A stretch of 22,576 nucleotides of DNA, taken from the IMG/VR virus record IMGVR_UViG_3300008107_001457, positions 1-22,576 of that record. One strand, 5' to 3'. Below, one piece after another: positions 13,450-22,330 of this stretch (positions are counted from its first letter, which is position 1; each line of letters starts with the position of its first letter). Made by a program: the position numbers and the translations under genes. The notes beneath the pieces were generated by a model. The model searched no databases. It was given only the letters and a program-made list of their open reading frames with translations, and had not been told where the DNA came from. The stretch is from a virus.

Positions 13450-14187
13450 ATGCAAATTACAACCAATATACCAGAATATTTTAATGTTAAGCATTACAAG
13501 GATTTCTCTACTCTAAAATCACTAGATGAAATGGAGCAGAGATTACACGTTATAACAGCATTAACTGGTGAATCAATGGAGACCGTTAGACAATGGCCAA
13601 TTCCATTTGTTATACAACTATATGCGAAGTTAAACGAACTAATTTCAAGTGTACAACCTGAATTTTATCCTGTAATTGAATGGGAAGGTAAACAATATGG
13701 TTTTAGACCCATTCATAAAATGTCTTTAGACGAATATATTGACTTTGAAAATTTAGCTAAAGATGTAGATAAAAATATTAATCAAATACTTGCTATTATT
13801 TACCGTCCTATTACTACTAATAAAATAAGTAATGGTACATTTATGATAAAACAATCCTATAAAGTACTAACAGGACAAATAGAAAATGGATTTGATTATT
13901 ACGATATAGAAAAATACGATAATGAAATAAGAAAAGAACGAGCCCCACAATACGATAAGTTTCCAGCTTCAGTGGCATTAGGTGCTATGGGTTTTTTTTT
14001 AGACAGCAAGCTCTCACTCTTAAACAGTACAGTGTTTTATTTCCCACAATGGGAGTTAGTGATGAGCGAACTGAAGAAGAAAAAGAACAAGATAAAAAGA
14101 GCATTAGCGCGCATTACGGCTGGTTATATATCCTCCATCAACTTGGGGAAAGTCCCATCTTACAAATCACTGGAAATAAATGCCTAA
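13450..14187 (+). CDS. Tail assembly chaperone, unshifted form
   Basis: This 245-residue protein resembles tail assembly chaperones that bind the tape measure during tail construction. Features are an N-terminal PEYFNVKHYKDFSTLKSL region and ALTGESMETVRQWPIPFVIQLYAKL at about residues 36-60. These are followed by WEGKQYGFRPIHKMSLDEYIDFENL, an I-x-x-I-L-A-I-I-Y-R-P-I segment at about 115-125, and an ASVALGAMGFF helix just before the shift site. I start it at the ATG at 13450. A longer frame exists back to a TTG at 13381, but it would translate a terminator hairpin. After the T9 run the zero-frame end (61 residues, Lys-rich) has little similarity to known chaperones. The conserved C-terminus is in the -1 frame. 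Confidence 0.65.
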   Translation: MQITTNIPEYFNVKHYKDFSTLKSLDEMEQRLHVITALTGESMETVRQWPIPFVIQLYAKLNELISSVQPEFYPVIEWEGKQYGFRPIHKMSLDEYIDFENLAKDVDKNINQILAIIYRPITTNKISNGTFMIKQSYKVLTGQIENGFDYYDIEKYDNEIRKERAPQYDKFPASVALGAMGFFLDSKLSLLNSTVFYFPQWELVMSELKKKKNKIKRALARITAGYISSINLGKVPSYKSLEINA

Positions 14188-14294
14188 CAGACATAAATGT
14201 TATATTTGCCTTTAATTATTTATCAATGTTAGCAGAAATACAATTAGAAAAAAACGAAAAAATAAAATCAATTAACAATGGAAACAAATATTGA
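14001..14294 (+). CDS. Frameshift extension of the tail chaperone (-1 frame)
   Basis: This frame is reached by a -1 shift at T-TTT-TTA (13995-14001), the last part of a T9 run, exactly in the zero-frame phase of a canonical slippery heptamer. The fusion product would be 281 residues: 184 shared plus 97 new. The new part has an acidic, charged linker (SDERTEEEKEQDKK) and then a compact domain (HYGWLYILHQLGESPILQIT, then CLTDINVIFAFNYLSMLAEI). Its G-W...L...L pattern matches the C-terminal domain of chaperones from related phages. This mirrors lambda gpG/gpGT. An ATG at 14049 could give an independent product. A missing T in the homopolymer (T10 to T9) would be the trivial explanation. Confidence 0.6.
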   Translation, partial: RQQALTLKQYSVLFPTMGVSDERTEEEKEQDKKSISAHYGWLYILHQLGESPILQITGNKCLTDINVIFAFNYLSMLAEIQLEKNEKIKSINNGNKY

Positions 14295-14478
14295 AAATAA
14301 CGAATTAACTCCAGCTAAAAAAACAAAAACAGTACAATTAACTGAGTTAGAAGCAGGTATTCAATCACGTAGAGCTGAATTAAATTTTCCTGCATTACAA
14401 GCATTTTACGGTTTATCGGAAACCGAATTACAAACAATTTTAGATAAATTACCTCCAGTAGAGGGATGTAACTGTTAA
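14278..14478 (+). CDS. Small hypothetical protein
   Basis: The 66-residue product is polar and helical (LTPAKKTKTVQLTELEAGIQ) with a short C-terminal LPPVEGCNC tail carrying two Cys. It overlaps the chaperone extension by 17 bases and ends two bases before the next gene, so it is coupled within the tail operon. Function unknown. Confidence 0.55.
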   Translation: METNIENNELTPAKKTKTVQLTELEAGIQSRRAELNFPALQAFYGLSETELQTILDKLPPVEGCNC

Positions 14479-14480
14479 TT

Positions 14481-14954
14481 ATGGCTGATTTTCCTACCTA
14501 CCAATACATTGTCGAACAGTTTAGAACAGCGTGTTCTGAACACCTTGCCATAAAAGAATTTGGTGAAGGAAGTATCGACAGATTAGACAGTTTAAATCAA
14601 AACGTAAAATACCCTTATGCGTTTTTACGTCCTATTCAATCAAATGGAATGATACTAAATGCCAATGGTGTTTCAGGTACTCGTAGATTAAATTTTGAAT
14701 TCTACATAATGGATATTCCTCAGTTAACAGATACTGATGTTTTAAAACTACAATCACAATGTGAGATTTATGTTTATGATATTATATCTTGGTTTAACTT
14801 AGGACCAGCATCACGTTCACAAGAGGAATTTATTACATTAAATAGTATTTCACCTTTATACGAGGCATTTAATGATAGAGTTGCTGGATGGGTAGCTAAT
14901 TTAACAATCAATACTTACGGAACATTAGACTTCTGTAACTTTCCTAAATTATAA
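14481..14954 (+). CDS. Putative tail completion / tail terminator-like protein
   Basis: This 157-residue protein has the length and layout of phage tail-completion or tail-terminator proteins. It has an N-terminal helix (YQYIVEQFRTACSEH), a strand region with an aromatic hydrophobic core (YPYAFLRPI, LNFEFYIMDIPQ), a central helix (LKLQSQCEIYVYDIISWF) and a final strand pair (GWVANLTINTYGTLDFCNF). This alternation resembles the fold of lambda gpU-like and neck proteins. It shares one base with the next gene, an HK97-gp10-like protein, and the two are commonly neighbours. No motif is decisive. Confidence 0.5.
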   Translation: MADFPTYQYIVEQFRTACSEHLAIKEFGEGSIDRLDSLNQNVKYPYAFLRPIQSNGMILNANGVSGTRRLNFEFYIMDIPQLTDTDVLKLQSQCEIYVYDIISWFNLGPASRSQEEFITLNSISPLYEAFNDRVAGWVANLTINTYGTLDFCNFPKL

Positions 14955-15436
14955 TGGCTGAAATACAAGGAACAATACCAACCGGAACAACAGGAGGTCC
15001 TTTACAACAGGCAATCCAACAAGTAGGCAATCAAATTGTTGCTGAAATGAGAGCTATTCTGCAACGTAATAATAATGATAATACGGGTCAATTAGCTAAC
15101 TCAATTACAGCTACTGTTGAAGGTGGTAATCTAGTTATTTCAATGCAAGACTATGGTAAGTGGGTTAATGATGGTCACGAAAGAGGATCAGGCAAAAAAC
15201 CACCAATTAGAGCTATTGAATTCTGGATTGCTAAAAATGGTATTTCACCTAAACAAGGTTTATCTAAAAAACAATTACCATTTGCCATTCAAGCATCAAT
15301 TGCTAAACGTGGTCAAGTAAGAAGAAGATCTTATCCATTCATTGAACCTGCAATTGAAATAGTATTATCAAAAGATTTAGAAGGTATATTCGCCAAAGCA
15401 ATAGAAGCCATAGCAAAACAATATTTTAAGAAATGA
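14954..15436 (+). CDS. HK97 gp10-like head-tail joining protein
   Basis: The 160-residue protein shows the layout of the HK97-gp10 family. It has an N-terminal helix (AIQQVGNQIVAEMRAIL), then NDNTGQLANSITATVEGGNLVI (residues about 41-62), YGKWVNDGHERG (67-78, the signature aromatic and Gly/Asn/His stretch), then RRRSYPFIEPAIE near 120. The family forms part of the connector between head and tail tube. It overlaps the upstream gene by one base and the downstream gene by four (ATGA), so expression is coupled. Confidence 0.65.
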   Translation: MAEIQGTIPTGTTGGPLQQAIQQVGNQIVAEMRAILQRNNNDNTGQLANSITATVEGGNLVISMQDYGKWVNDGHERGSGKKPPIRAIEFWIAKNGISPKQGLSKKQLPFAIQASIAKRGQVRRRSYPFIEPAIEIVLSKDLEGIFAKAIEAIAKQYFKK

Positions 15437-16842
15437 GTATTTTAATTACACAAATTCCAGGTAGATTAAATTTAGCATCCTCAGATATGCTATTTGAGGT
15501 AACCTCATCATTTACTGGTTCAGCACAATATCAGTATATTTCAGTATTAAGAGATGCTGCAAATACAACATTAACAACTGTAAAACAACAACCTAACCCT
15601 TCAGGTTTTGGTGTGTTTAACTTAGGTAGAATAGTACCTCAATATCTTGGATACGATAATGGATATTTTGAAATGGGTGCTGATTCTATATTTTATAAAA
15701 ATTCACAAGTAGCTAAATTCTTTAAAGTAGCATTTGGTGAGGAATATGGTTCATCAGTATCATCGTCTGTAAACGTTTATAATGGTATAGTAAACAATGT
15801 TACTGGTTCTCCATCACAAACGGGGTCTATAAATTATTATTACTTATTAAACGGTATTTTAGATCCTAATAGTGGTGATTGGAATTGGAATACTAGTTCT
15901 TATTATTCACCTCAAACAACTCCCTCATCAGCATCATTTACTAAAAATGTTTGCCTAACAGATGCACCTAGAACCCAATCAGCTAGAATCGGAGATTACT
16001 TAACTATATCGTCTATAAACGGCAATATATTAGGAGGCACAACCACCGCACAAGACATTTATGCAATTGATTATAACGTGTATTATACGGGTAGTTTAGT
16101 ATTTACAGGTTCAGAATATAACATTAATAGTCCTGGAAATGATATTAGTTATGGAGGACCTAGAACATCATCTGCTCAATTATGGAGCACAGTTGCTACT
16201 GTTCAAACATCATCTAATAATATAGGTTCACAAACATCAGGATCTTTATTAATTAACATGGGTATTGGTCCTGCAAACTTAACTGCTATTGGTAATTTTA
16301 GTTTTGATATTCAAAATTGGGATTATTATGATGTAATTTTAAGACCACAATCAGGTTCAAGTAAAATAAACACAAATGCATCTTGGGATAAATTTAGAAT
16401 CAATAAACAAGATCCTTCTTGTGGATACGATGGAATTAGATTTGCTTGGATTAACAATTATGGTGTTTGGGATTGGTTTAATTTCCCATTACAATTAACT
16501 AAAACAACTGCCTTACAAAGAGGACAGTACACAGCTAATTTTGTACAGTATAATACACCTAGTACAACTGTAGCTTATAATAAAAAACGTAGAGGATTAA
16601 ATTACTACGATATAAACATTAATGAGGTATATACCGCTAATTCTGATTGGTTAACACAAGAGGAAGCAGATTGGTTAGAAACATTGTTTTACTCACCTAA
16701 TGTGTTTATACAAGATAGTAATGAAATGTTACCTGTTGTTATTTTAGATAGTTCATTTGAATCTAAAACTAACCCACGTACACAAAAGAATTTCCAATAC
16801 ACAGTTACATACGCTTTAGCAAACAGTAAACGTTCAAGATAA
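15433..16842 (+). CDS. Tail tip / minor tail protein
   Basis: This 469-residue protein resembles baseplate or distal-tail proteins of Bacteroidota phages. Its N-terminal beta-rich part (LNLASSDMLFEVTSSFTGSAQYQYISVLRD...) contains regularly spaced strands. Around residues 330-350 RFAWINNYGVWDWFNF has the W-D-W/F-x-F signature, followed by LQRGQYTANF and KKRRGLNYYDININ. Near the C-terminus a helix-strand pair (LTQEEADWLETLFYSPNVFIQ) is followed by a final strand region, NPRTQKNFQYTVTYALANSK. This order recurs in tail-tip proteins. It is in a tight run with the gp10-like protein and the next large protein. Confidence 0.6.
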   Translation: MSILITQIPGRLNLASSDMLFEVTSSFTGSAQYQYISVLRDAANTTLTTVKQQPNPSGFGVFNLGRIVPQYLGYDNGYFEMGADSIFYKNSQVAKFFKVAFGEEYGSSVSSSVNVYNGIVNNVTGSPSQTGSINYYYLLNGILDPNSGDWNWNTSSYYSPQTTPSSASFTKNVCLTDAPRTQSARIGDYLTISSINGNILGGTTTAQDIYAIDYNVYYTGSLVFTGSEYNINSPGNDISYGGPRTSSAQLWSTVATVQTSSNNIGSQTSGSLLINMGIGPANLTAIGNFSFDIQNWDYYDVILRPQSGSSKINTNASWDKFRINKQDPSCGYDGIRFAWINNYGVWDWFNFPLQLTKTTALQRGQYTANFVQYNTPSTTVAYNKKRRGLNYYDININEVYTANSDWLTQEEADWLETLFYSPNVFIQDSNEMLPVVILDSSFESKTNPRTQKNFQYTVTYALANSKRSR

Positions 16843-19800
16843 TGAGCAAAGAATTTGAAGTAATACTTAGGGCCTTTAATGATAAAAATCAAAAATTTGA
16901 TTTAAATATCATAGACAATATCAGTTTAAAACTTGATATTAGTGCTATTGAGGCACAGGAAATAGGTAAAATATTTGGTATATCATCTCAAACATTTTCA
17001 TTACCTGGAACAGATGAAAATAATCAGTACTTTAATAATGTATTTGATTTAGGTACTACACCAGCTGTTGCATTTGGTAAAACAGCACCTTGTCAAGTAT
17101 TAGTTGACGGTGCTGCTGCATTTACAGGTAAATTATATATTCAAGATGTTGTAAGCGACCAATACAATGATGTAGTTTATAACTGTGTTGTTACAAACGA
17201 AACTATTGATTTTAAAACATTAGTAGAAAATCGTACATTGGCCTCATTAGCTAGTAATTGGTCAAAATATAATCACGCTTATACTTGGACAAATGTATCA
17301 TCCTCTTGGGAAAATAAATTATTTTCAGGTTCAGTATTTTATCCTTTAGTAAATTATGGCTCACAAGTAAATGATCCTACATCCCCTACTATTGGGTTTT
17401 CTGCCACTAGTACTTTTGCTACTACTGGTTCAATGGATAATGCTGCTACACCATTAAAAGTATCACAATTTAAACCTGCTATTCAGGTTAAAACTATATT
17501 AGATGAAATATTTGCTTCTGTAAATTACAAGTATACTTCATCGTTTGTAAATACTGATTACTTTAAATCTGTTTATATGTTAAGCTCCCCTGATGAAAAA
17601 GAGGGAGTAACATTTGTAAATATGGTTTCTCAAAGTGTACAAGCTACTCCAACAGCAACACAACAACTTATAGCTCAACGTAACTTTGTTTTTGATAGAA
17701 TTAATTACGGAACTGAAATAACTGATACTGGAGGAAACTGGAATCCAACTACAAGTACTTATACTGCGGTATCTTCAGGTAGTTATACATTTAGCTCACA
17801 ATTAACATTTACAATTTCTAATATTCCACCTTCAGGATTCTTAAATAGTAATAGAACATTTCAATGGCAAGTTAAGGTAAATGGAAACATTGTATTAAAT
17901 TCAAATAGTAGTTTTGGTACTGCTACCTCTGGTGTTGTAGGATTACCTGCAACTGTACTTACTTTAAATGCAGGAGATACAGTACAAATATTTGGTAGAT
18001 ACGTTGGTAGAATATTTAACGAACGTTTTAACATTACAGCAGGACCAAATAGCTCTTGGATTAGAGTAATAGGTGCCCCTACAGCAGAAGGAGGTACAAT
18101 CAACGTAGGTTCAGTATTCCCTCCTGATATGAAAATATTAGATTTCATAAAGGGATTAGCCGAAAAATTTAATTTAGTAATTGAACCAGTACGTAATGAA
18201 AGAAATATTTTACGTATTGAACCCTTTAATGATTGGATAGATCAAGGTACAGTAGTAGATTGGACTGAAATAGTTGATAGAGGTACAAAATATAAATTAA
18301 CATCTCCATTAATTGATCAAGCTCGTAACCTGTATTTTAGTGATGCCTCAGATGAGGATGTATTAAATAAAAATTATCTTTCAGTATATGGTAAAATATA
18401 TGGTGAATATAAATTTACTACACCATTAGATTTAGCACAAGGTAGTAAACGATTAGGAGAGGTATTTGGTGCTACTCCTACACGTTTTATTAATAATTCA
18501 ACAGTTGTTGAAGTACCTTGGTTATGTAAAGAGGAAACATCTAAAGCATTAGTACCCTTTAAATTTAAACCAAGATTATTACATAAACAACCTTATCCAC
18601 AAATTGTACCTTCAAATGAAGCCAAAGGTAATAATGGTACTAATGTTGGTTTTTACTATGTTAAAGATTTTGGTACTACTAGAGCTGTCAATACTTATAA
18701 TACTGCTTTACCCACATATAGAGATAGTGTTATAGACCCTCAACCTAAAAGTGCATTGCATTTTGATTCATCTACTTATAGACAATTTAAATTACAACCC
18801 CCTCCACTTACAAAGTATGTTCCTGGAGCGTATGATAATTATTGGGCATTTTGGACTAACGAAATTTATGACATTGATGCACGTATGTTAACGTGTAATG
18901 TTATATTAAAACCAACCGAAATACAAAACATCCAATTAAACGATAAGATTTTTATAGACGGTCAATATTACCGTATAAACAAAATATCAGGTGCTAATTT
19001 AGTAAATACTGATTCAGTACAAGTTGAATTATTAAAATCAGCACCTCGTAAAATACCTTATAACGGTAGAAGAAGAATATTAACACCTCGTTCATCTGAA
19101 CCCAATGCATTCGTTGATGCAATTATTGACACATATAATGATGATGGTTCTATTACTTATGCTGATTTTGAAACAGGTGAAATAATTAGCGACCAAACAA
19201 TTATTGAACAAGTTGTAGGTATAGATGGTAAAGATTATTATGCTGGTACTACTTGGAATAATGAACAATATCAAGTTTATAATCCAAATATTATAGCAAT
19301 AGGAGCTACCAAATATAATGAATCACATACAAATGTTATTGCAGTAGGTAATGGTAATACAATTACTGATTATACTGCTAATTCATTTATTTTAGGTGAT
19401 AATAATATAATTAATCCTTTAACTGATATCACTGATGAATCAGGTTCATTTGGTAATACAACCAATATAACTGTAATTGCAAGTGATGCTAATATAAACG
19501 GTTCTACTAATGTAGTATTAATTCAACCTTCAGGTTCACGAATTATATCGGGTTCATATAATAACGTGTTAATAAACCCTATAAACGACATATATGAAAG
19601 TGATCCAACGGGTAGTGTTTATACAGGTAATTTAAGAAACCAAGGTACAGCAGATTTTGCTCAAGGTTTAACAGCAACAGGTTCAGTTGATATAACAGGT
19701 AGTTTAACATTAAATGGAGCAGCAATTACACCTGGTGGAGGTATTGATACAGGTTCATTTGTAACAACCTCATCATTTAATTCATTTACAAGTTCAATTA

Positions 19801-20075
19801 ATGCTTATACAGCATCTAATCCTACACCAATAGGTTTTAATCACGTTTTTGCTGCAGACCCAACTAATGAGGTATTTACAACAATTACAAATAACAATAT
19901 GAGAACAGCATATCAAATGAATTACTTACTTGTTTCAGGTTCAAATTCAATAAATGCTGGACAATTACAAATTACAGCAGATGGAACATCAGTGGCTGTA
20001 GTAGATACAATTTTACAAAGAAATATAACAGGAGCACCTACGGCTTCATTTATATATAATTTCAGGTTCATATAA
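16842..20075 (+). CDS. Large tail tip / baseplate protein with C-terminal fibre-like domain
   Basis: This 1077-residue protein starts with a compact beta-rich hub-like domain (LNIIDNISLKLDISAIEAQEIGKIFG, then SQTFSLPGTDENNQYFNNVF). FKPAIQVKTILDEIFASVNYKY at about 210-230 is a motif seen in tip proteins of this phage group. A second hub-like region (MKILDFIKGLAEKFNLVIEP) occurs around 428-448. The C-terminal third, from about residue 810, is different: N/G/S-rich hexapeptide-like sequence (GNGNTITDYTANSFILGDNN) and GSxDITGSLTLNGA, similar to the fibre at 1920. I infer a tip protein joined to a shaft-like adhesin domain. It starts at an ATG sharing one base with the previous stop (TAATG). It probably binds the host or anchors fibres. 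Confidence 0.6.
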   Translation: MSKEFEVILRAFNDKNQKFDLNIIDNISLKLDISAIEAQEIGKIFGISSQTFSLPGTDENNQYFNNVFDLGTTPAVAFGKTAPCQVLVDGAAAFTGKLYIQDVVSDQYNDVVYNCVVTNETIDFKTLVENRTLASLASNWSKYNHAYTWTNVSSSWENKLFSGSVFYPLVNYGSQVNDPTSPTIGFSATSTFATTGSMDNAATPLKVSQFKPAIQVKTILDEIFASVNYKYTSSFVNTDYFKSVYMLSSPDEKEGVTFVNMVSQSVQATPTATQQLIAQRNFVFDRINYGTEITDTGGNWNPTTSTYTAVSSGSYTFSSQLTFTISNIPPSGFLNSNRTFQWQVKVNGNIVLNSNSSFGTATSGVVGLPATVLTLNAGDTVQIFGRYVGRIFNERFNITAGPNSSWIRVIGAPTAEGGTINVGSVFPPDMKILDFIKGLAEKFNLVIEPVRNERNILRIEPFNDWIDQGTVVDWTEIVDRGTKYKLTSPLIDQARNLYFSDASDEDVLNKNYLSVYGKIYGEYKFTTPLDLAQGSKRLGEVFGATPTRFINNSTVVEVPWLCKEETSKALVPFKFKPRLLHKQPYPQIVPSNEAKGNNGTNVGFYYVKDFGTTRAVNTYNTALPTYRDSVIDPQPKSALHFDSSTYRQFKLQPPPLTKYVPGAYDNYWAFWTNEIYDIDARMLTCNVILKPTEIQNIQLNDKIFIDGQYYRINKISGANLVNTDSVQVELLKSAPRKIPYNGRRRILTPRSSEPNAFVDAIIDTYNDDGSITYADFETGEIISDQTIIEQVVGIDGKDYYAGTTWNNEQYQVYNPNIIAIGATKYNESHTNVIAVGNGNTITDYTANSFILGDNNIINPLTDITDESGSFGNTTNITVIASDANINGSTNVVLIQPSGSRIISGSYNNVLINPINDIYESDPTGSVYTGNLRNQGTADFAQGLTATGSVDITGSLTLNGAAITPGGGIDTGSFVTTSSFNSFTSSINAYTASNPTPIGFNHVFAADPTNEVFTTITNNNMRTAYQMNYLLVSGSNSINAGQLQITADGTSVAVVDTILQRNITGAPTASFIYNFRFI

Positions 20076-20104
20076 GAATTTAATATAACAAATATTTATA
20101 ATCA

Positions 20105-22330
20105 ATGGCTACTTTTAGCATAAACGTCGACGTAAATAGTAAATCAGTAAATGAATTAGAACAGGATTTACAAACATTAGAAGCCCAATTTAAGACACTT
20201 AAAATTGGTGATCCTGGCTTTACTGCATTAGGACAAAAAATACAAGGGGTAAAATCCCAATTAAAAGATGTAGAATTACAATTTGAGGGTCTTGATAAAG
20301 AACAAAGAGCAACTGCTTTAGTAGATGTATTTAATGGTTTAACAGGTGCGGTAGGAGCAGTATCATCTGCTTTTATTGCCTTTGGTGCAGATGCTTCAGC
20401 AATAGAAAATGCTGAAAAGAAATTATTAGGTGTTATTGGGGTTGTAGGTGGATTAAGAGATGCATCTAATGGTTTAGTAGCAGCTGGTAAATTATTTGGT
20501 CCTACATTTAGTTCTGTTGGTGAATCAATTAAAGCTGGTTTTACAGCAGGTGCTACAGGTGCTCAAACATTTAAAGCAGCTCTTATATCAACAGGTATAG
20601 GTGCATTTATTGTTTTAGTAGGATTATTAGTAGATGCCTTCCTTAGTTCAGCTGATTCAGCAGAAGAGGCAAATAAAGAAATAGAAAAAATTAATGGTAC
20701 CTTAGAAAGACAACTACAATTAATTGAAGATCTTAATCGTAGAAGACAAAACGATCAAAAAGTTGAAGAATCACGTTTAAAAGCACTAGGTGCCTCTGAG
20801 GAAGAATTATTTCAATTAAAATTAAAGGGATATGAAAGAGATAGAGATTCAGCAATCAGTGCTGTAAGAGCTATTAATGCAGCACAAGATGAAGCATTAG
20901 CTAAATTTAAAGGTACTGAAAAAGAAAAACAAGATTTAATTGACAAATACAATTCTCAAAGACAAAAAGCAATTATAGATCGTAATAATGCTGAAACAGC
21001 TATTGAGGTTGAAAAAAATAGAAAAATTGAAGAGGCAAATAAAAAAGCTCAAGATAACTATAAAAAATACATTGATGAAAGAAATAGAGTTGCTAAAGAT
21101 GGACAAAGCAATTTAACAGAGGCTTTACAACAATTAAGAGAATCAGAAGCAAAAGATGATAGAGAATTAGCTAAAGTACAATTACAAAATAAATTAGCTG
21201 ATTTAGAAACAGAACGTTTAGCCAGAGTAGCAGAAGCAAAAAGATTAAATTTAAGTGTATTTAATGTAAATAAAGAATTTGATGCCTTAAATGAAGTAGC
21301 AAGAAACGAATATAATAAAACTATTGCTCAACTTGATGAAGAGGCTGCTGCTAAAGATAAAGAAAAACAAGATGAAAGATTAAAAGCAAAACTAGAACGT
21401 GAAAAAGCATATACTGAATTAACTAGAGTATTAGGTGAGGAATCAGCTAAAAATGCTATTGATGCTGTACAACGTCAAATTGATGCTGTTGCAGCCACTA
21501 CTGTTGCTGGTGTTGAACAAATAGGTCAATTACAAAAAACATTAATTGAAAAAGAACGTGCTAATGCAGTTGCAGCAGCCGAACAAACTAAAACAGATAG
21601 ATTAGCTGCTTTACAAGAACAATTAGATGCTGAACTATTATTATATGCTGGAAATGAACAAAAACAACTTGAATTAAAAGCAACATATGCTACTCAGGTT
21701 GAGGCTGTAACTAAACAAACTGCTGAAAATGTTACCGCTATTAATGCTGATGCAAATGCAAAAATAGTTGAAAACGATAAACAAACAGCAGAACAAAAGA
21801 AACAAATACAAGAGGCACAATTACAAGCTGCTTTACAATTTGCAAACACAGTAGTAGGTGCTTTAGATGGTATCGCAAAGGAAGGTACTGAAGCACAGAA
21901 AGCAGTTGATATTGCTAAAATCTTAATTTCAGCAGCAACCGCAGCATTCCAAGCATTTGCACAAGCAACAGCATTGATTCCGCCTCCAGGTGGTCAGATT
22001 GTTGGTGCTGCATTAGCAGGTGTAATTGCAGTAGGTGCAGCTAGAGCTATTGCTGATGTTAAAAAAGTAAAACCAGGTGGAGGTGGAGGTGGTCCTGCAG
22101 CCCCAGCAGCAGGTGCAATTGTACAACCTCCTGCTCCTGCAACTGGTCAAGGTACATTTACTCCTTTATTACCACAAGGAGGTACAACAATAGGTTCAGG
22201 TGGATCTCAAACTACAACTTTAGGAAATGATATGAGTGGTGGACGAGTTATCAAAACATATGTATTAGCAGGTGATGTAACTGATGCTCAAGAGGCTGAA
22301 GCTAGAATTAACCAAAGAAGACAATTATAA
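20105..22330 (+). CDS. Tape measure protein
   Basis: This 741-residue protein determines tail length and is packed inside the tube. The N-terminal helix (VNELEQDLQTLEAQFKTLKI) starts a coiled coil. Residues about 70-135 are Ala/Gly-rich and hydrophobic, and residues 161-181 (ISTGIGAFIVLVGLLVDAFL) form a clear membrane segment. Residues about 185-590 are long charged coiled coil, rich in Glu, Lys and Gln. A second hydrophobic part lies at about 597-652 (AKILISAATAAFQAF, then IVGAALAGVIAVGAARAI). A Gly/Pro-rich linker then leads to a terminal RVIKTYVLAGDVTDAQEAEARIN, typical of Bacteroidota tape measures. It lies after the tip proteins rather than directly after the chaperone. Confidence 0.85.
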   Translation: MATFSINVDVNSKSVNELEQDLQTLEAQFKTLKIGDPGFTALGQKIQGVKSQLKDVELQFEGLDKEQRATALVDVFNGLTGAVGAVSSAFIAFGADASAIENAEKKLLGVIGVVGGLRDASNGLVAAGKLFGPTFSSVGESIKAGFTAGATGAQTFKAALISTGIGAFIVLVGLLVDAFLSSADSAEEANKEIEKINGTLERQLQLIEDLNRRRQNDQKVEESRLKALGASEEELFQLKLKGYERDRDSAISAVRAINAAQDEALAKFKGTEKEKQDLIDKYNSQRQKAIIDRNNAETAIEVEKNRKIEEANKKAQDNYKKYIDERNRVAKDGQSNLTEALQQLRESEAKDDRELAKVQLQNKLADLETERLARVAEAKRLNLSVFNVNKEFDALNEVARNEYNKTIAQLDEEAAAKDKEKQDERLKAKLEREKAYTELTRVLGEESAKNAIDAVQRQIDAVAATTVAGVEQIGQLQKTLIEKERANAVAAAEQTKTDRLAALQEQLDAELLLYAGNEQKQLELKATYATQVEAVTKQTAENVTAINADANAKIVENDKQTAEQKKQIQEAQLQAALQFANTVVGALDGIAKEGTEAQKAVDIAKILISAATAAFQAFAQATALIPPPGGQIVGAALAGVIAVGAARAIADVKKVKPGGGGGGPAAPAAGAIVQPPAPATGQGTFTPLLPQGGTTIGSGGSQTTTLGNDMSGGRVIKTYVLAGDVTDAQEAEARINQRRQL

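Noticed and set aside
14022-14037. Downstream stimulatory hairpin for the -1 frameshift (AAACA/TGTTT)
   Set aside because: Only five pairs, A/T-rich and about 20 bases from the slippery site; too weak to claim.
20091-20099. Promoter before the tape measure (AATATTTAT)
   Set aside because: No TTTGG-like box at the correct spacing, and the gene lies 29 bases after its neighbour in a continuous operon.
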